Shown: positions 23,082 through 31,857 of the stretch, piece by piece
Layout: every line of letters starts with the position of its first letter
Numbering within the stretch: the stretch's first letter is position 1
Source of the DNA: Blautia obeum ATCC 29174
GTDB taxonomy: Bacteria; Bacillota; Clostridia; Lachnospirales; Lachnospiraceae
DNA: 64,000 nucleotides
Reading direction: 5' to 3'
Assembly (NCBI RefSeq): GCF_025147765.1
Contig: NZ_CP102265.1
Span: 806,001-870,000 of the forward strand
Translations under genes and position numbers: made by a program
The notes under the pieces: generated by a model
Told to the model about the DNA's origin: nothing
What the model saw: only the letters and a program-made list of their open reading frames with translations
The model's database searches: none

Positions 23082-25858
23082 AAAAACTGGTTATTGGAAT
23101 TCTGGCACATGTAGATGCCGGAAAGACAACTCTGTCAGAAGAACTTCTGTATCTGTGCGGTGAGATCCGAAAGATTGGCCGTGTAGATCATGGAGATGCT
23201 TTTCTTGACACATATGAACTGGAAAAAGAACGAGGGATTACGATTTTTTCCAAGCAAGCGTTGCTAAAAACAGAAAATATGGAAGTGACGCTTTTGGATA
23301 CACCGGGACATGTGGATTTTTCAGCTGAAATGGAACGTACGCTGCAGGTCCTCGATTATGCGATTCTGGTGATCAATGGAATGGACGGTGTGCAGAGCCA
23401 TACGATGACTTTGTGGAGACTTCTGGAGCGATATCAGATTCCGATATTCCTGTTTGTCAATAAGATGGATCAGCAGGGAACAGATCACGATGCATTGCTG
23501 AATGATCTGAAGCAGCATCTTCATGAAAATTGTGTGGATTTTGGGAGAACACAGGATACAGATTACGGAATGTATGAACTTACTCCAGAGCAGCTGGAAA
23601 ACATTGCGGTCTGTGAGGAAGACCTTCTGGAAACATACCTGGAAACAGACATCGTCGAAGACCGTGATATTGTACGACTGATCGTACAGCGAAAAATCTT
23701 CCCGTGTTATTTTGGTTCTGCACTTAAAGAAAAAGGCGTTAAGGATTTCTGGAATGGTGTACAGCAATATACAGCAGAACCAGAGCGTCCGACAGAATTT
23801 GGCGCAAAAGTATTCAAGATCGCCAGAGATGAACAGGGAAATCGTCTTACGTATATGAAAATCACAGGAGGCAGTCTTAAAGTAAAGACACTGCTTTCTT
23901 CAAATTCAAACGGACAGATTCTGCCGGGGCGTAAAGCAGAAGAGGCTGCCTGGGAAGAAAAGGCAGATCAGATTCGTCTGTACTCCGGAGCAAAATATGA
24001 ACTGACACCGGAAGCAGAAGCCGGAACGGTCTGTGCGGTGACAGGACTTACGAGAACCTATCCGGGAGAGGGACTGGGAATTGAACGGGAATCAGAACTT
24101 CCGGTTCTGGAACCTGTCCTGAATTACCAGATTATCCTTCCGGATGACTGTGATCCACATCAGATGCTCCAAAAGCTGCGTCAGTTGGAAGAGGAAGAAC
24201 CGCAGCTTCATATTCTCTGGGACAGTCAGCTGGCGGAAATTCATGCACAGCTGATGGGCGAAGTGCAGATTGAGATTCTGAAAAAAATGATCTGGGATCG
24301 TTTTCATGTGGCTGTGGAATTTGGTGCTGGAAGTATTGTTTATAAAGAAACGGTTGCAGAGCCGGTAGAAGGTGTGGGACATTTTGAACCGCTCCGTCAT
24401 TATGCAGAAGTACATCTTCTGATCGAACCGGGGGAACCAGGAAGCGGATGCCAGTTCTTTACTGCATGCAGTGAGGATGTACTTGCACGAAACTGGCAGA
24501 GACTGATTCTGACGCATCTTGAAGAAAAGGAGCATATTGGTGTATTGACTGGATCGCCACTGACTGATGTGCAGATTACGATTCTTACCGGAAGGGCACA
24601 TGCGAAACATACGGAGGGTGGTGACTTCCGACAGGCAACTTACCGTGCGGTACGTCAGGGACTTCGCAAAGCAAGAAATATTCTTCTGGAACCGTATTAT
24701 GAATTCCGACTGGAAGTACCGGCAGAGATGATAGGACGAGCAATGGCAGATGTCCAGAAGATGCAGGGAACGTTTGATGCACCGGAGGTAGAGGGCGAAA
24801 CTGCAATTCTCAAAGGGACTGCGGCTGTCGCTCAGATGCGGGATTACCAGAAAGAAGTGGTTTCCTACACACATGGAACAGGAAAACTTTTTTGCAGCCT
24901 TAAAGGATATGCACCATGTAAGAATCAGGATGAAGTGATACAGAATATTGGATATGATCCGGAAGCGGATCTGGAAAATCCGACAGGATCTGTATTTTGC
25001 GCGCATGGAGCTGGTTTTGTTGTTCCCTGGGATCAGGTAGAAGCTTATATGCATCTGCAAAGTGGTGTGGATATGGATGAACTGGACAGTGAAAGCTGGT
25101 ATGAGGATGTGGAAAGTGCGCAAAATCCGGGTACAGCGGTGGATAACGCAAACATTTCCAGAAATATCAGTGGAAAAAACGGAAAGTTTTCTTACAGCGG
25201 AAGCTATGAAGAAGAGGAAGAACTGCAGGCTATTTTTGAACGTACTTTTGGGCCGATGAAGCGTGACCGTACTGCTTTCCAGAAAAAGACCGTACACAGT
25301 TCGACGCCGGCTACCCGTTACAGAGCAAGGAAACCGCGACAGGAAGAATATCTGCTGGTGGATGGATACAATATCATCTTTTCCTGGGAAGAACTGAATG
25401 AACTTGCAAAGGAAAATATTCATGCTGCATGCGACAAATTGATGGATATCTTAAGTAACTATCAGGGGTATCGTAAATGTACGCTGATTCTTGTTTTTGA
25501 TGCCTACAAAGTGGAGGGACATGTGGAAGAAATCATTCCGTATCATAATATCTATGTGGTTTACACGAAAGAGGCCGAGACAGCAGACCAGTATATTGAA
25601 AAGACGGTCCACAGGATCGGCAGACAGTATCAGGTAACGGTTGCGACTTCTGATGGGCTGGAACAGGTCATCATTATGGGACAGGGCGCCCACAGAATCT
25701 CTGCACAGGGATTGAAGAAAGAGATAGAAGATACGGAAAAAACTGCCAGAGAAGAATGGCATCAGCGCAGACAGAGCAGCAAAACGTATCTGTTTGATCA
25801 TATGTCAGAGGAGATGCAGGAGCAAATGGAAAAAATCCGTCTGGGAGAAAATAAATGA
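23078..25858 (+). CDS. TetM-like ribosomal GTPase fused to a NYN/Rae1-like nuclease domain
   Basis: 926 residues; classical ribosomal-protection proteins are about 640. G motifs are intact: AHVDAGKTT (10-18), DTPGHVDF, NKMD. EF-G-like domains follow to about residue 690. The loop that in TetM/TetO reads YSPVSTPADFR, which dislodges tetracycline, is here GRAHAKHTEGGDFR (about 503-516), so drug protection is doubtful. After a linker, residues about 755-925 form a NYN/YacP domain (YLLVDGYNIIFSWEEL, LVFDAYKVEG, TAEDQ-like ETADQYIEK, VATSDGLEQ). YacP/Rae1 cuts mRNA in the ribosomal A site in Bacillus. It may be a ribosome-acting mRNA-cleavage or rescue factor. ATGA overlaps on both sides. Confidence 0.85.
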   Translation: MKKLVIGILAHVDAGKTTLSEELLYLCGEIRKIGRVDHGDAFLDTYELEKERGITIFSKQALLKTENMEVTLLDTPGHVDFSAEMERTLQVLDYAILVINGMDGVQSHTMTLWRLLERYQIPIFLFVNKMDQQGTDHDALLNDLKQHLHENCVDFGRTQDTDYGMYELTPEQLENIAVCEEDLLETYLETDIVEDRDIVRLIVQRKIFPCYFGSALKEKGVKDFWNGVQQYTAEPERPTEFGAKVFKIARDEQGNRLTYMKITGGSLKVKTLLSSNSNGQILPGRKAEEAAWEEKADQIRLYSGAKYELTPEAEAGTVCAVTGLTRTYPGEGLGIERESELPVLEPVLNYQIILPDDCDPHQMLQKLRQLEEEEPQLHILWDSQLAEIHAQLMGEVQIEILKKMIWDRFHVAVEFGAGSIVYKETVAEPVEGVGHFEPLRHYAEVHLLIEPGEPGSGCQFFTACSEDVLARNWQRLILTHLEEKEHIGVLTGSPLTDVQITILTGRAHAKHTEGGDFRQATYRAVRQGLRKARNILLEPYYEFRLEVPAEMIGRAMADVQKMQGTFDAPEVEGETAILKGTAAVAQMRDYQKEVVSYTHGTGKLFCSLKGYAPCKNQDEVIQNIGYDPEADLENPTGSVFCAHGAGFVVPWDQVEAYMHLQSGVDMDELDSESWYEDVESAQNPGTAVDNANISRNISGKNGKFSYSGSYEEEEELQAIFERTFGPMKRDRTAFQKKTVHSSTPATRYRARKPRQEEYLLVDGYNIIFSWEELNELAKENIHAACDKLMDILSNYQGYRKCTLILVFDAYKVEGHVEEIIPYHNIYVVYTKEAETADQYIEKTVHRIGRQYQVTVATSDGLEQVIIMGQGAHRISAQGLKKEIEDTEKTAREEWHQRRQSSKTYLFDHMSEEMQEQMEKIRLGENK

Positions 25859-26826
25859 TCTATTTATATAAAAGAAACAAAACAGGAATCTGCATTGACC
25901 GTGTATATGGATACGATACGATCGTAGAACTTCCGGATATGCTGGAAGGCTTTCCGGTGACGGAGTTGGGCGCGTATATTTTTTCGGACCATATCGATTC
26001 GACAGAATTAAAAATGATGCAGGAAAAAGAAAATTTTTGCACAGAGAACGGCAGGGCGACACGACCTGAGGATGATATGCCGCAAGCTGCGGGAAATCGT
26101 GTAGAAGAAATCCGTCTTCCACGTCAGCTCAGGAAGATTGGCCGGTATGCTTTTTATAACTGTTTTCATCTTAAGAAGCTTACGTTCTATGGAAAAATGC
26201 AGGACCTGGGTGCAGGAGCACTTACCGGCTGCCACAGGATGGAACAGATTGCGGTGGAGACCGATGAAAAGGGAGAATCCAGTTTACGGGATTTCCTGAC
26301 AGAGCTTCCGGAGACACTATGCGTTGACATAACGATAGATGGGGAATATGGAAGGTTCTGGTTTCCGGAATTTTTTGAAGAAGGTGTGGAAAACACGCCT
26401 GCCAGGATCCTGGAAAATCATGTGCATGGAAGCGGAATTCGTTATCGAAACAGTTTCGTACATAAAAAGATCAATACGTTGGAATACGACCGGCTATTTC
26501 CATATGCAGTTGCCTGGGAACAGGAGCGGATCGTATTGAATCTGGCACTGGACCGAATTCTTTATCCGGTAAGCATGACAGATGAGGCAAAAGAAAAGTA
26601 TCTCATATATATAAAGGAACACATACAGCAGGCAATAAGGCTTCTGGGAGAACAGAAAGCATATGATTCCATGCAGCGTATCCTGAGGAAACTTGCGCCA
26701 GATCGGGCAGAAACAGAAAAGATGCTTGAAACGGCACAGAGTGCGAATGATTCCAGATGTGTCAGCATTTTAATGAATGAACTACAGAAACATGGAAGAA
26801 AACAGAGAAAGGCATTTGAACTGTGA
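25855..26826 (+). CDS. Leucine-rich-repeat (LRR_5/BspA-like) cytoplasmic protein
   Basis: 323 residues, no signal peptide. An LRR_5-type segment (RLPRQLRKIGRYAFYNCFHL, then LTFYGKMQDLGAGALTGCH, residues about 80-130) is followed by a helical C-terminal half (LNLALDRILYPVSMTDEAKE onward) with no recognised family. It overlaps the previous stop by ATGA and the next start by GTGA, so the three genes are translationally coupled. It probably serves as a protein-interaction module with the VWA/MoxR pair. Cytoplasmic placement is unusual for BspA-like repeats. Confidence 0.68.
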   Translation: MIYLYKRNKTGICIDRVYGYDTIVELPDMLEGFPVTELGAYIFSDHIDSTELKMMQEKENFCTENGRATRPEDDMPQAAGNRVEEIRLPRQLRKIGRYAFYNCFHLKKLTFYGKMQDLGAGALTGCHRMEQIAVETDEKGESSLRDFLTELPETLCVDITIDGEYGRFWFPEFFEEGVENTPARILENHVHGSGIRYRNSFVHKKINTLEYDRLFPYAVAWEQERIVLNLALDRILYPVSMTDEAKEKYLIYIKEHIQQAIRLLGEQKAYDSMQRILRKLAPDRAETEKMLETAQSANDSRCVSILMNELQKHGRKQRKAFEL

Positions 26827-28193
26827 AAAAAGAGTACAGGGGCAAATTTGGAAATTTTGTTCACGAAGAGAGAAAAAAAGAAGAAGAAACTTTGGAAATC
26901 TGCGAGGACATTCTGAAAAACTCCAGAAATGAGATGGCTGTTGCCATGCGTTTTCTCCAAAGTGCATTCGGGGCACTGCGTCCGACTGTTTCGGGTGAGA
27001 CAGATGTTATGGGAACTGACGGGAAACTGCTTTTTGCTTCGCCGACATGGCTTTTGAATACATTTATACAAAACAAAGTATGGATCAATCGTATGTATCT
27101 GCATGAACTGCTTCATTGTCTGTTTTGTCATCTCTGGAATCGCAAAGTAAAAGAAGAAAGTGATCAGAGACTCTGGAACCTGGCGGCAGATATTGCAGTA
27201 GAGAATGTCATGGATGACCTTTATGAGAAAGCGGTCTATATCCGACCGAACAGTTTCCGAAGAGAAAAGTACCGCCAGTGGAAGGAAAAAAAGAACGTTC
27301 TTACAGCCGATGCGATGTTTTATCTGTTGATGGAATGCGAAGAAAACGAGATTATCCGATTGGAGCAGGAATTCAGGCGTGACGATCATCATTTCTGGTA
27401 TACACCGCAGAATCGCAGTGGAATGGCGAGTCACCAGAAAGAATGGGAAGAGATGCGACGCAAGATGCAGACGGAGATTGAACTTTTTTCAAAAGAAGCG
27501 GCAGGTGATTCTCCGGGACTTGTGGAGCATTTACAGGCAGAGAACCGGAAGCGTTATGACTACCGGGAGTTTCTGCGGAAGTTTTCGGTTCTAAAAGAAG
27601 AGATGCAGGTGGATATGGATTCCTTTGATCCGATCTACTATAATCTGGGATTGGAATTATATGGAAATATGCCTCTGATCGAGCCTTTGGAAACAAAAGA
27701 GATGAAGAAAATCGAAGACTTTGTGATTGTTTTGGATACATCGATGTCCTGTAACGGCAGCCTGATCCGTCGTTTTCTGGAGGAAACGTACAGTGTGCTG
27801 TCTGAGTCGGAGAGCTTTTTCCGTAAGATTCAGGTACATATCATTCAGTGTGATGAAAAGATTCAGGATGATCAGGTGATTCATGATCAGCGGGAGATGG
27901 AGGCGTATCTCCAGGACTTTACAATCCGGGGATTTGGCGGGACAGATTTTCGTCCGGCATTTGCCTATGTGGATCAGCTTCTGAAAATGGGCAGCTTTCA
28001 GCGGCTGCGAGGACTTCTGTACTTTACAGATGGATATGGGATGTTCCCGGCGAAGATGCCGCCGTATGATACGGCATTCATTTTTATGAAAGATGATTAT
28101 CGGGATGTGGATGTGCCGCCATGGGCGATCAAGTTGATACTGGATACCAAGGCACTGGAAAGAGAGAGGACAGCAGAGCATTATGAATATTAA
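26823..28193 (+). CDS. VWA-like protein with HExxH metallopeptidase-like domain (DUF2201 type)
   Basis: 456 residues, GTG start overlapping the previous stop. The N-terminal domain carries HELLH (94-98) followed by NLAADIAVE, the layout of DUF2201_N, a putative zinc metallopeptidase fold. The C-terminal VWA-like domain (about 295-456) has the MIDAS motif DTSMS and FGGTDFRPAF. VWA proteins of this class partner with MoxR AAA+ ATPases, encoded next with an 11-base overlap, in chaperone or metal-insertion machines. Substrate unknown; the operon context suggests something tied to translation. Confidence 0.82.
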   Translation: MKKEYRGKFGNFVHEERKKEEETLEICEDILKNSRNEMAVAMRFLQSAFGALRPTVSGETDVMGTDGKLLFASPTWLLNTFIQNKVWINRMYLHELLHCLFCHLWNRKVKEESDQRLWNLAADIAVENVMDDLYEKAVYIRPNSFRREKYRQWKEKKNVLTADAMFYLLMECEENEIIRLEQEFRRDDHHFWYTPQNRSGMASHQKEWEEMRRKMQTEIELFSKEAAGDSPGLVEHLQAENRKRYDYREFLRKFSVLKEEMQVDMDSFDPIYYNLGLELYGNMPLIEPLETKEMKKIEDFVIVLDTSMSCNGSLIRRFLEETYSVLSESESFFRKIQVHIIQCDEKIQDDQVIHDQREMEAYLQDFTIRGFGGTDFRPAFAYVDQLLKMGSFQRLRGLLYFTDGYGMFPAKMPPYDTAFIFMKDDYRDVDVPPWAIKLILDTKALERERTAEHYEY

Positions 28194-29682
28194 ACAGGCA
28201 AAACAGGAAATCATAGATACTGTACAGGCGTATCTTCTGAAAAACGAGTATGATGAATATGTGATACCACGGGTACATCAGAGACCGGTACTTCTTCTGG
28301 GAGCACCGGGAATCGGAAAGACACAGATCATGGAACAGGCAGCCAGAGAGTGTGGTGTGGCACTGGTCGCTTATACGATCACACATCACACTAGACAGAG
28401 TGCGATCGGTCTTCCATTTATCTCTAAGAAAGAATATGGAGGCAGGGAATATTCAGCGACAGAGTACACGATGAGTGAGATTGTGGCGAGCATTTATGAC
28501 CGTATGAGAGAAACCGGACTTACCGAGGGAATTCTGTTTATCGATGAGATTAACTGTGTTTCAGAGACACTGGCTCCGGCGATGCTGCAGTTTCTGCAGT
28601 GCAAAACTTTTGGAAATCATGAAATTCCAAAAGGCTGGGTGATCGTAGCAGCAGGTAACCCACCGGAATACAACAAATCCGTCCGTGATTTTGATGTTGT
28701 TACACTGGATCGTGTCAAGAAGATCACAGTAGAACCGGATTATCGTGTCTGGAAAGAATATGCATTCAAAGAAAATATTCATCCTGCAATTCTTTCTTAT
28801 CTGGAACTTCGAAATAACTGTTTCTATCAGATGGAAACAACGATTGATGGCAAACAGTTTGCAACGCCGCGTGGCTGGGAAGATCTGTCAAGAATCATGG
28901 AAGTTTATGAGAAGCTTGACAAGAATATCACGGCAGATGTGGTCGGACAGTATATCCAGCATGAGCGGATTGCAAAGGAATTTGCAGAATATTATGAACT
29001 CTATCAGAAATATCAGCAGGATTATCAGATCGCAGAAATCCTGAAAGGACAGCCGTCAGAGGCAATGGTCAAAAAAGTTTCTCATGCGTCATTCGATGAG
29101 CGAGTCAGTGTGGTTAACCTGCTATTCTCAGGCGTTCGCCAGGCAGTACGTGATGCTGTTCTTCAGGAAGATGTGCTGGAAAAAGTTTTTGAAGTGCTTA
29201 AAAGCCTGAAAGAACCACAGGAAGGTGGAAATCTGGTACAGCGTCTCGGAGATTTTGTGGATAACCTTCGGGCAGAAAGAGAACGTAAGCAGACAGAGGG
29301 GCTTCTGGAGCGAAGAGAGGATCGCACGATCCGAAAAGCTGTTGAAGTGCTGGAAGGATATGTGACGCTTCTAAAAAAAGAGCAGACAGAAAACTGGGAA
29401 GAAGCCTTTGACATTGTAAAGAATGCTTTCGGAGAATACCGTGCGTCCTGGGATGCTGTCTGGGACGAGTCAGGTTCTACGCTGGAATATGCATTTGATT
29501 TTATGGAGGCAGCATTTTATAACAGTCAGGAGATGGTAATTTTCGTATCTGGTATTAATACAGATTATTCCTGCGTTCGTTTCCTGGAAACGTATGAATG
29601 TGAACGCTATATCCGCTACAACCGGGATCTGTTGTTTGAAGATGCGAGCCAGGAAATCCGAAGAAGGATAGAAGAACTGTAA
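28183..29682 (+). CDS. MoxR-family AAA+ ATPase
   Basis: 499 residues. Walker A GAPGIGKT (40-47), Walker B ILFIDEIN (about 117-124), sensor AAGNPPEYNKSVRDFD, arginine-rich sensor 2 region TPRGWEDLSRI. The C-terminal 200 residues are helical with many charged residues and probably bind the VWA partner. MoxR proteins remodel client proteins together with VWA subunits. Usual order is moxR then vwa; here it is reversed. Last gene of the TetR-GTPase-LRR-VWA-MoxR unit; 69 bases follow before an unrelated secreted protein. Confidence 0.88.
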   Translation: MNIKQAKQEIIDTVQAYLLKNEYDEYVIPRVHQRPVLLLGAPGIGKTQIMEQAARECGVALVAYTITHHTRQSAIGLPFISKKEYGGREYSATEYTMSEIVASIYDRMRETGLTEGILFIDEINCVSETLAPAMLQFLQCKTFGNHEIPKGWVIVAAGNPPEYNKSVRDFDVVTLDRVKKITVEPDYRVWKEYAFKENIHPAILSYLELRNNCFYQMETTIDGKQFATPRGWEDLSRIMEVYEKLDKNITADVVGQYIQHERIAKEFAEYYELYQKYQQDYQIAEILKGQPSEAMVKKVSHASFDERVSVVNLLFSGVRQAVRDAVLQEDVLEKVFEVLKSLKEPQEGGNLVQRLGDFVDNLRAERERKQTEGLLERREDRTIRKAVEVLEGYVTLLKKEQTENWEEAFDIVKNAFGEYRASWDAVWDESGSTLEYAFDFMEAAFYNSQEMVIFVSGINTDYSCVRFLETYECERYIRYNRDLLFEDASQEIRRRIEEL

Positions 29683-29751
29683 AACAGAGAGAACAGTAAC
29701 CTGTAAACATATGGAACTGTTATCTGTAAGATATAAGGGAAGGAGAAGATT

Positions 29752-30888
29752 ATGAAAAAACAAAGTAAACTTATGACATTTCTGATGTCACTTCTGTTGG
29801 CATTTATGCTTGCAGTTCCGGGAAATGCAGTTTCCACGCAGGCAGCAGGACAGGGTGATATGGCTGTACATTTTATTGATGTTGGCCAGGGACTGGCAAT
29901 CCTCGTCCAGTCAGGAGGAGAAAATCTTCTTTATGATGGTGGAAATCGGGCACATGCGGATGAAGTGGTACAGTATCTGAAAAATCAGCAGGTAGAGACC
30001 ATTGATTATATGATCTCTTCTCATTATGATGAAGACCACCTGGGTGGACTGGTCAAATGTCTGGATAATTTTGAAGTGGAACATGTGCTGGGTTCTGATT
30101 ATGTACATACCTCAGATCTGTTTAATACATTTATGAATACTGCTACTGCACATGCGATCATTGTGGAGTATCCGTCTGTCGGAGATACTTATGAGTTTGG
30201 AACTGGCAGCTTTACTGTCATGGCGCCGGATGGGATTTCCCAGAACAGCAACGATAACTCGGTAGTCATCCGTCTGGTTAACGGAAACAACAGTTTTATG
30301 TTTATGGGAGATGCAGAAGAGACCAGTGAACAGGATATGATCAGTACAGGAATGAATCTGGACTGCGATGTGTTAAGTCTTGGACATCATGGTTCTGCAT
30401 CTTCGACTTCCTGGGATCTTCTGGAGGCATCTACACCGTCCTGGGCAGTGATCAGCTGCGGACAGGACAATTCTTATGGACATCCAGCTGCATCGACCAT
30501 GGAAAAACTGAGAGATATGAATATTCCGGTTTATCGTACAGATGCTCAGGGAACAATCATTGCTCTTTCTGATGGAGACACAATAAGCTGGAATCAGGAA
30601 CCATGTAATGATTATGCGGCGGGAGATGCAAAGCAGCAGAGTGCAAACAGCGATACCTCACAGGCAGCACAGTATTCTTCAGAAGATACTGCTTCTGCAC
30701 CGGCAGTAGAAACAGAGACACCGGATATTTCTTCTGATACACAGGGACGCACCGTATGGATTTCTGCAACCGGAAGCAAATATCACAGCAGACCGGACTG
30801 CGGAAATATGAACCCGGACAAAGCGACACAGGAAACAGAGGCACAGGCACTTTCACAGGGATATGAAGCCTGCAAAAAGTGCTGGTAA
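29752..30888 (+). CDS. Secreted metallo-beta-lactamase-fold protein (ComEC C-terminal-like)
   Basis: 378 residues with a signal peptide (to about STQAAGQ). The MBL fold carries FIDVGQGLAILV, metal motif SSHYDEDHLGG, FMGDAEE and LGHHGSASSTS, matching the nuclease-like domain of ComEC/Rec2. A Ser/Thr/Ala-rich linker leads to a C-terminal motif with paired cysteines and histidine (YHSRPDCGN, EACKKCW), reminiscent of Ada-type zinc-binding ends seen on secreted nucleases. It is likely an extracellular nuclease or phosphodiesterase. GAAGGAG precedes the ATG. It ends four bases from the convergent LysR gene, with no terminator between. Confidence 0.82.
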   Translation: MKKQSKLMTFLMSLLLAFMLAVPGNAVSTQAAGQGDMAVHFIDVGQGLAILVQSGGENLLYDGGNRAHADEVVQYLKNQQVETIDYMISSHYDEDHLGGLVKCLDNFEVEHVLGSDYVHTSDLFNTFMNTATAHAIIVEYPSVGDTYEFGTGSFTVMAPDGISQNSNDNSVVIRLVNGNNSFMFMGDAEETSEQDMISTGMNLDCDVLSLGHHGSASSTSWDLLEASTPSWAVISCGQDNSYGHPAASTMEKLRDMNIPVYRTDAQGTIIALSDGDTISWNQEPCNDYAAGDAKQQSANSDTSQAAQYSSEDTASAPAVETETPDISSDTQGRTVWISATGSKYHSRPDCGNMNPDKATQETEAQALSQGYEACKKCW

Positions 30889-30892
30889 AAAA

Positions 30893-31789
30893 TTAGTAAG
30901 TCCTGTAGAAATCCTGGACAAAACGAATAAACTGGCGCACATGTGGCTTCAGAATACGATTTTTACTGTAGACAATATAAAAAGTTCTTTTATGAGCAGA
31001 TTCTTCAAGTGGAAAAAGAAGAATCTGCTTTGTTTTTTGCAGATCGATCGTAGAGCGTGCGGAGAGAAGGGAAATTCCCAGTCCGTTCACAATGGATTTT
31101 TTAATACTTTCCAGGTCATTCATGCGGGCAATCACATTGAGGTCACTGGATGTAATACCGAGTTTTTCCAGAAAGATATCCATTTCTTTTTTTGTGCCGG
31201 AACCTTTTTCACGGATAATGATCGGATCTTTCATAAAATCCTGAAAGGTGATTGCATGATTCTGCATTTCCAGATAATGCTGGGTTACCGGGGTTGCAAT
31301 GACAAGTTCATCCTGACAGAAAGGAAGAAAGACACAGCTCTCATCGCTGGTATTCTGTCCAACCAGCGCCAGGTCCACAGTGCCGTCAAGGACGCGGTTG
31401 ATGGACTCTGCACTATCTGTCTGGATAGAGTGAAAATAAGTATCCGGGTGCGTTTTTCCGTAGGCAGCCAGGATTTCCGGCAGCAGATAGGAAGACGGAA
31501 TCGTGGATGCAGCAAGGTCGATCATATGTTTCTGGACACCAGTGAAATTTTCGAGAAGGTTGTTACGAATCTCCAGCATGCGTACAGCACTGTCGTAGAG
31601 CTGGTAACCTTTTGTAGTGATCGTCGTTTTTTTGGTGGTGCGGATGATAAGTTTTGTATGCAGCTCTTCCTCCAGTGAACGTACATGTGCACTGATGGTT
31701 GGCTGGGTGAGATAAAGCTTTCGTGCTGCTTCGGAAAAGCTTCCATAATCAACAACGGCAACAAAAGCTTCTAATTGTTTGAATTCCAT
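30893..31789 (-). CDS. LysR-family regulator of the selenium-type cluster
   Basis: 298 residues. N-terminal winged HTH (MEFKQLEAFVAVVDYGSFSE, LTQPTISAHVRSLEEEL) and a periplasmic-binding-like effector domain (GTVDLALVG, IIIREKGSG). It heads a neighbourhood of a cysteine desulfurase-like enzyme, YedE, TusA and DUF3343, where a selenium-associated LysR subfamily is commonly found in Clostridia. Assignment to that subfamily is by context. A possible LysR box (T-N11-A palindrome) lies in the divergent region at 33058-33078. Confidence 0.85.
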   Translation of the reverse strand: MEFKQLEAFVAVVDYGSFSEAARKLYLTQPTISAHVRSLEEELHTKLIIRTTKKTTITTKGYQLYDSAVRMLEIRNNLLENFTGVQKHMIDLAASTIPSSYLLPEILAAYGKTHPDTYFHSIQTDSAESINRVLDGTVDLALVGQNTSDESCVFLPFCQDELVIATPVTQHYLEMQNHAITFQDFMKDPIIIREKGSGTKKEMDIFLEKLGITSSDLNVIARMNDLESIKKSIVNGLGISLLSARSTIDLQKTKQILLFPLEESAHKRTFYIVYSKNRILKPHVRQFIRFVQDFYRTY

Positions 31790-31857
31790 GATGTGATACC
31801 CCTTAATAATGAAAAATTACTGCATACGGGTGAGTAGTAGCAGATAAAAATGAAAGT

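Noticed and set aside
24092..25423. 443-residue minus-strand frame inside the TetM-like gene
   Set aside because: Codon-shadow of a clearly conserved plus-strand protein; no ribosome site or recognisable domain.
23078..25858. Tetracycline resistance gene
   Set aside because: The TetM/TetO loop YSPVSTPADFR is absent and a nuclease domain is fused; chromosomal operon context without transfer genes.
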